Assembly (NCBI GenBank): GCA_004151065.3
Contig: NWUY0304742471.1
Location: forward strand, 5,867 to 17,262
From: Larix sibirica
Lineage: Eukaryota; Streptophyta; Pinopsida; Pinales; Pinaceae
DNA length: 11,396 bases
Reading direction: 5' to 3'
Shown: in pieces, positions 6,555 to 11,396 of the stretch
How the letters are laid out: each line of letters opens with the position of its first letter
Numbering within the stretch: the first letter of the stretch is position 1
Translations under genes and position numbers: made by a program
Notes under the pieces: generated by a model
Databases searched by the model: none
Told to the model about the DNA's origin: nothing
The model's input: only the letters and a program-made list of their open reading frames with translations

Positions 6555-8510
6555 AGAAGATGATTTCTTTCGGTCTCGACATCGGTTTTTAAGGTATGGT
6601 TTCGTAAACTGGCATATAGGGTAGGTTCTCCTTCCATATGCATTTTGCATTATCTTGTCTAGTTTCGAAACACCTTAGGTTATGTTTTCCAAATTTCAAC
6701 ATTTATCCCTCTACTATATTGATATGTCGTCTTTTTGCATCAAAGCCTCCTTCACATGGTTACCCTACTTTAGATCCTATTGTATTATGGTACCTATGTT
6801 GCTATATTTTTAGTACTGAGAATCCCTTGGTAGTGTTTCCTAACTTTGTGTTGAAGACACATTCTTCTTCCTTATATTTTATGTTTCCCATTTCCTTACG
6901 GAGGATTCTCACCATTTTGTTTAAGTTGTAAATGCATTGCATTTTTCCCGCTTCCGCCTTTGATGCTTCTATGGGATTCCAGCTTTCAACTCTTTATAAG
7001 ACCTAATTTATTATCTCATTATCACTAAGCCTTGCATCATTTTGCCTTTGCAACTTGACACCTAGTTACCAGGATGAAACACACCCTAAGTGTCTTTATC
7101 CTACTTATGCTCCTTGCATTATGCATAGATTTGTTCCTTGTGTTTGGAACTATTTCGCCTATCCTTGACATTCACTTCCTTCCATGTATTTTTAGCATTT
7201 CTTTTATTCCTTTTTCAAGCTTTTATAATATGAAAAAGACAAAAAATAAAATATTCCAAAAAGATGAATTGGAAAGAGTCACATTCTTATTTATGTATGG
7301 CAACAAGTTGCGTTGTCCTTTCACAAAGCACATTGTCTTGAGTCTATGTCTCTACAATTTGGGTTATAATATGGCTCTAGGAAGATGAACTCATTTTTGC
7401 ATTGTCTCCCCCGACTGATTACTCTTCCAGTCATTATGGAGAAGTTTGATGGTGTCTCATATGTCACAAGCTTATGTTTTGTTCGTTCTTGATTCTATGT
7501 TGCCTTAGTCACTTATTGTGTCGTGCTTATGTTCAAGGGAATTTTTAACCTGTGTTGGACACTCCTCAGAACTATTGACTTTAGTTTTTCGTCCTTCTTG
7601 TGTTAAGTATGTTTTAGAATCAATCTGTTTGCTCCACCAAATCTTTGGCCTTTTGTTACTACCTTGTGTTGGATGATGGGGAATGCCTTAATTCCCTCCT
7701 TCTAGCAGATCACTTCCCATCGATTCCAAAATATCATTTTGGTATAGCTATCTAGAGTCTTTTTAGTACCTTGGAACTTGCAATCATCAATGGCAGGTTT
7801 CCTTGCTACCAATAATGGGAATACATCAATGTCCCTTGATTGTTAGAGTCTACAAGTGTTCTATGTCAAAACATTTATTCACACTTGTTAGATTGCATTA
7901 GGTACCTTGTCTCTCATTATCATTATTGATGAGTTGCCTCGCGTTTGTTAACGGTATACATCAATGACCGGTAATCAAATGGTTTCTTATTGTGTTTGAC
8001 TTCAAGACATTTATTCACATGGTTTAGACTTGTACCCATGATGGTTTGGTTTGAAGACATCGGGTCCTTTATAACATCACATATTTTGTTATGAATCAAG
8101 TTACGATGGATGGTCAATCACTTATTTTATGACATTGATTCTAGGGGGATTGATCTGTTCAATACTTGTTTACATACATTTTCATTTGATTATGAGACAT
8201 AGATCCATTGTGTATTGTTTCATGGTTATAAACTCTTTTTGGCATGGATACACATGGTATTCATTTTTGGTGGCCATGCTTATTGCTTATATATCTCATG
8301 GATTTGTAGTGTACTTGATTTGGCGGCCATGCTTGTTGTTACTTCTGAGCATGAGTATGCCCGCCTTAGAAAGAGGGAGTTTTGACTTGTTTTATTGTAG
8401 GTTATTGCCTATAGTCGATATTTGTTGACTTCTCTCGGGTCTACCTTGCATTTACTTCTAGAGATTTATAATGTATTTCGACCATTGGTTGACCTTCTGA
8501 CCTCACACAT
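6555..8510. other. T-rich non-coding stretch, probable 3' untranslated region of the retroelement
   Basis: No protein family is recognisable on either strand. Open frames occur, for example 6638-6931 and 7074-7388 on the + strand, but their translations are low-complexity and hydrophobic, as T-rich DNA gives by chance. Small degenerate direct repeats occur: the 13-mer ACATTTATTCACA at 7871 and 8007, and GGTGGCCATGCT (8269) against GGCGGCCATGCT (8322). Tat-lineage elements often have a long untranslated region between pol and the 3' LTR, which is how I read this segment. Confidence 0.4.
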
Positions 8511-8511
8511 T

Positions 8512-8517
8512 AGGGGG
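8512..8517 (+). promoter_or_regulatory. Candidate polypurine tract (second-strand primer site)
   Basis: AGGGGG stands at the end of the long non-coding stretch, just before a region with LTR-like features. LTR retrotransposons prime plus-strand DNA synthesis from a purine run immediately 5' of the 3' LTR. The run is short (6 bases), and no clear TG start of an LTR follows. Confidence 0.3.
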
Positions 8518-8681
8518 CATCTATTATAGCTTATTTTACCACATCAAATGCAGAGATGATTATTTTTACCTTTACTATGATCTTCTCCTCTTGTAGACCC
8601 CCTTATCATATTGTGGATCATTTATGACATCCCTTCTCAATGACAAAACCTTAAAAAATCACATTTTTATGTTCATGCGTG

Positions 8682-8741
8682 CCTTCGCAGTGTATTTCCA
8701 ACGTATACACTCCTTGGCAGTGCATAGTCTACGTATGACCT
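8682..8741. repeat. Degenerate 30-bp tandem repeat
   Basis: Two adjacent 30-bp units begin CCTTCGCAGTG (8682) and CCTTGGCAGTG (8712) and share further matches (ACGTAT) near their ends. Short imperfect duplications are common in LTR U3 regions, upstream of the TATA box, which is where this lies if the LTR call is right. Confidence 0.5.
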
Positions 8742-8856
8742 TGTTTCGAGGTAAAAAATTATGTTTTCTCAAGAAAAGTGAAATAAATTTCACAAGTTCT
8801 AACCTCCTTTTTCTCGTGAATAACTACCCTAACGTCCATAACTACCTCTCCAAAAG

Positions 8857-8864
8857 TATAAAAG
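8857..8864 (+). promoter_or_regulatory. TATA box, probable LTR promoter
   Basis: TATAAAAG is followed by a purine-rich stretch (AGGCATGGGAGAAGAAGAGAA). The word matches the plant TATA consensus closely, and its orientation agrees with transcription of the retroelement. If so, transcription would start about 30 bp downstream, near 8890. Confidence 0.45.
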
Positions 8865-9307
8865 AGGCATGGGAGAAGAAGAGAAGGCATCCTGATGCTG
8901 ACCTGTTATGGATAGAATCCACAACCCTTATCCCGAGTCTACAAGAATTTTTTCCCTTTCTAGAAATTTGCATTTCCAGTAGACTTCACCTCTAATCTAG
9001 TTAGAAAGCTATCATTCCACTTTCTTGGGCTTGCCTTGAGTGGAGCACGAAGAAGTTATATTTTATGTGTGTGACCTAGGTGGAGTAACTCAGACTCTAG
9101 TTTCATAATAGTGTCGTAGCGAAGAACAGGTGAAATTATTCCTATTTATTGAAGTTATATTAATATAAATAACTTTCTTTCATATCCAATTTATGTGTTA
9201 AATTCATGTTTATTATATCTTCATCATTTAATACATTTTATTGCAGTGAAATTCTTTTATATTTGCAGCCATTATCTGTTGTGGTTTTGTTTCCTCTTTG
9301 ATTGCAG

Positions 9308-9500
9308 GTATTCAAGAGTGCCATTGGATTAAATATTTGAGGAAGGGATCTACTTCAAATGTTGGACTACAGGTAGGCATCTTATTTCCTTGTTTCAATT
9401 TATAGGTGGTTGCAAATCTTTGTTTTGATTTCTTGTTTAGGAATTGATTAAGTCTCTTTATGGACATCGCTCTATGATGACTGTAACCCATAGTCATTAG
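9308..9500 (+). other. Two weak exon-like pieces, unassigned
   Basis: A T-rich tract ending TTGCAG (9302-9307) precedes a 65-bp piece (9308-9372), which ends CAG before GTAGGC. A second T-rich tract ends TTGTTTAG (9440) before a 60-bp piece (9441-9500) ending in TAG. Read in phase, the pieces give ECHWIKYLRKGSTSNVGLQ and ELIKSLYGHRSMMTVTHSH. The junctions are plausible, but such sites are frequent in T-rich DNA and I recognise no family. This is as likely to be chance as a gene fragment. Confidence 0.2.
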
Positions 9501-9901
9501 GGAATTTTCCATGAAACATCTAGATACCATTTCAAATCCATAAAGGTTGTTGGCATGTAAGGTTGTCCAAAGAACCATAAAATCCATGTCCAAGAAGCTT
9601 CATAATATTGGAAGTGAAACCTAGAAGTAGGCAATATCTTGGGCTCACATTGACCATATTGAAGAGCAATGAGAGGAAGGGCATGCCTAAGGGACTGAAA
9701 AATAGAGAAATGGTGACTTATTGTGTTGTATGGAGCAAGGGATGAGTTCCAAGAGTTGTGTTGATTGAGAGGTTGATTAAAGAACCAATAAAGACTTGCT
9801 TGGTTGGTATATTGGGAGGCTTTAGTGAAAATGAGAGGGGTTTTGGAAACCTTACCAATCTTCTTTTCCCTGGTGGTCTCATATCCAACATGGGGGTGTA
9901 A
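9497..9901 (-). other. Open frame of 134 codons without ATG, unrecognised
   Basis: On the - strand there is no stop from 9901 down to 9500; the frame ends with TAA at 9499-9497 and is bounded upstream by TAA at 9904-9902. No ATG occurs until close to its end, so it could only be an internal exon or a fragment of a longer frame. The translation is rich in aromatic residues, with stretches such as QASLYWFFNQPLNQHNSW, LAPYNTISHHFSIFQSLRHA and WILWFFGQPYMPTTFMDLKW. I do not recognise it. The opposite strand in register has few stops too, so the coding strand is uncertain. A shorter overlapping frame with ATG (9909-9718) is probably a shadow. Confidence 0.3.
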
Positions 9902-9904
9902 TTA

Positions 9905-10616
9905 TACAATGGAATATCTTATGGTTGGGAGGAAATCACCCCCCCATAGTCAATTGCCTTGCAGCTTCATCTTAGAAAAGATAAGTGTACTCTTTCTTAT
10001 TTTTTATTTATGAATTCGATATAGTAGAATGATGAGTACACGATATCATTATCCTGGTATTTTGAACACAAATTTCCTATAGATGATGTATCATTTGTTT
10101 GATTAAGTCACATAGAAATAATGCATGGCAAAGTGTTGTAATTTCTTGCATGACAACCATTTGACAAAAGAACTAAGGGGAAGGTTTCCTTGTCCCATTA
10201 TGATTGATAAATGGGTGCTACAAATGAACTAAAACTTGTAAAAAGTTAATGAATTTTTTTTGGAATGGATTCATAGATGTATAAAATTGCATTACTCGAC
10301 CCTTATTAGTGGTTCGAAGTGAAATAACCCATGTAGCTTTAAAAATGGAAAAATTCATGAGTTTTCAACACTATAGGAATGTGCAGAACACCTTGTAAAT
10401 ATTTATCTATATCTACTAAATATCAAATGGGTAGGTGTGAAATTTTTTTTGTTAGTTTTAAACACATCTTTTAACAATGTAACATGCTTATCAAAAATCT
10501 TAGATACCCATATCTCCATTTGCAATATATTAGCTCTGCAAATAGGGTCATTTTCCTCTAAGACAACGATGGGTGTTTGATGGAAGAAATGGGGTGGGAA
10601 GCCAAGAGAAAGCTTA
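9905..10616. other. Unassigned sequence
   Basis: No protein family, RNA gene or repeat is recognised in this stretch. On the - strand a frame with ATG at 10720 stays open to 10403. Its first third is the 52-bp repeat, and the rest (for example QTPIVVLEENDPICRANILQ) does not match anything I know. I do not call it a gene. Confidence 0.4.
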
Positions 10617-10744
10617 AAAGTGTTTGACAAAAGGTCTCTACCATTTTCCTTTGTTTGAGGTTGCCCACAAAGTGTTTGAAAAAATGTCTCTACCATTTTC
10701 CTTTGTTTAAGGTTGCCCACAAAGTGTTTGATAAAATCTCTCTA
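10617..10744. repeat. 52-bp tandem repeat, about 2.4 copies
   Basis: The word AAAGTGTTTGA begins at 10617, 10669 and 10721, and TCTCTACCA recurs at 10635, 10687 and 10739, always 52 bp apart. The two complete units differ at only a few positions. Since 52 is not a multiple of three, the repeat does not preserve a reading frame, which argues against coding in this part. Confidence 0.9.
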
Positions 10745-11150
10745 CCACATTGTCAAAGATGAATTGCAGCCCATTAAATGATGTTCCCTTTCTTCTAAAT
10801 TGTGTCATCTATACTATTGGATTAATGTCTTGAAGCAGTTTTATCCATAACTCTTTTCTTTTACACATAGGCATGTATAAATGTTAGATATAGCTTTCTT
10901 TTCACAACCAATGAATGCTGGTGTTGAGGGATTTTATGCCAAGATTAATTTTGGTTGAATCCACGCTTACATTATGCAATAGTGCATAGATTTAAGGGAT
11001 TTATGTTATTGGGAAGTGGACAACAACGTTGGGGCCTATTTTCTTTTGTTGAATTAATTCTGATTTTAATTCCATACCTAGGCATTGATGTGGTGGGTGA
11101 ATGAGATCATGTTGGATTTTGGTAATGAAGAGAAAGAAGCATATCGTGGA
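10745..11150. other. Unassigned AT-rich sequence
   Basis: No coding region, repeat or RNA gene is recognised here on either strand. Confidence 0.5.
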
Positions 11151-11396
11151 TTGTTGGTTCACGTAAATGAACATATGTGTTATATAGATATCTATAATTG
11201 TTCGGGTACACAGGGTACTACCAAAGGACCGAACACCAAGAGCAACCACTTCACATAAACAGATCACAGATCAACACACCGATGTTTTGACGTGGTTTAA
11301 ACCCTCTTGAGGGAAACACTCCACGGCCCCGGCCAAATAGCTTCTACGGGACAATTTATTATGCAAAGAAAGAAAGTTACAAATGAGCTTCTCATA
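11151..11396. repeat. Probable edge of another LTR element (cut by window end)
   Basis: Composition changes to a structured, less T-rich sequence. It includes TTTTGACGTGGTTTAAACCC, an inverted repeat CCCTC-TT-GAGGG and GGCCCCGGCC, followed by a purine-rich AAAGAAAGAAAG. The GACGTGGTTT...CCACGG pattern is one I associate with LTRs of plant retrotransposons, from memory. A possible LTR start TGTTGG lies at 11152. A 14-bp perfect palindrome (11183-11196) and a GTTCGG/CCGAAC inverted pair (11200-11205, 11229-11234) are also present. The orientation cannot be decided. Confidence 0.4.

Larger units (their letters stand above)
8518..9306 (+). repeat. Candidate 3' LTR of the retroelement (ends uncertain)
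   Basis: This stretch of about 790 bp follows the G-rich tract and contains a well-formed TATA box about 340 bp in. It then runs into a T-rich portion ending ...GATTGCA at 9306. Its orientation agrees with the pol region upstream. Without the 5' LTR in the window its borders cannot be proved, the left border lacks TG, and no primer binding site is recognised after 9306. It could also be a solo LTR or plain flanking DNA. Confidence 0.35.

Noticed and set aside
6638-7388. Two + strand open frames (6638-6931 and 7074-7388) with hydrophobic, signal-like starts
   Set aside because: The DNA is T-rich, which gives Phe/Leu/Ile-rich translations by chance. No motif, no family and no conserved neighbour supports them.
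8129-8428. Plus-strand frame of 99 codons with membrane-like composition, and the 8624-8995 frame
   Set aside because: They lie in the untranslated or LTR-like part of the element and contain local degenerate repeats. The second runs across the TATA box. No family is recognised.
1-11396. CRISPR arrays, tRNA or rRNA genes, bacterial operons
   Set aside because: No regularly spaced repeats, no tRNA-like B-box or cloverleaf and no ribosomal sequence were seen. The content is clearly plant retroelement DNA.

Overview
The window looks like intergenic, transposon-derived DNA from a large seed-plant genome. It is AT-rich, has no intact gene, and is dominated by decayed retroelement coding sequence. 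A conifer host is my best guess. The antisense gene described below resembles, from memory, a large family of uncharacterised proteins annotated in yew (Taxus); I could not check this by search.

Positions 1-4178 (+ strand) are the broken pol region of a Ty3/gypsy LTR retrotransposon, running off the left edge. In order there is the end of the aspartic protease, a decayed linker, reverse transcriptase, the element's own RNase H, integrase (HHCC zinc finger, DDE core, GPY-type C-terminus) and, after a 132-bp gap, a second archaeal-type RNase H. A second RNase H points to the Tat lineage. The reading frame is broken by at least eight frame changes and about eleven in-frame stops. Catalytic residues are also lost: YLDD is YLDE in reverse transcriptase, and the second integrase Asp is His.

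Positions 4363-6463 (- strand) hold a decayed gene in the opposite orientation, reconstructed here as three exons with well-formed splice sites. Its middle exon carries a motif shaped like the plant mobile domain. The end of exon 2, intron 2 and most of exon 3 (503 bp) were duplicated in tandem. The two copies differ at about 15 positions and share three in-frame stops, so exon 2 was already broken before the duplication.

Positions 6464-8516 are T-rich and non-coding as far as I can see. They end in a short G-rich tract, followed by a possible LTR with a TATA box (about 8518-9306). The simplest reading is one Tat element covering 1 to about 9306, with the antisense gene as its extra ORF between pol and the 3' LTR. 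Extra ORFs in this position and orientation are known in the Tat lineage.

Positions 9307-11150 contain unassigned sequence: a 134-codon open frame without ATG on the - strand, two weak exon-like pieces and a 52-bp tandem repeat. The last 250 bp look like the edge of another LTR element. No RNA gene, CRISPR array or intact host gene was found.
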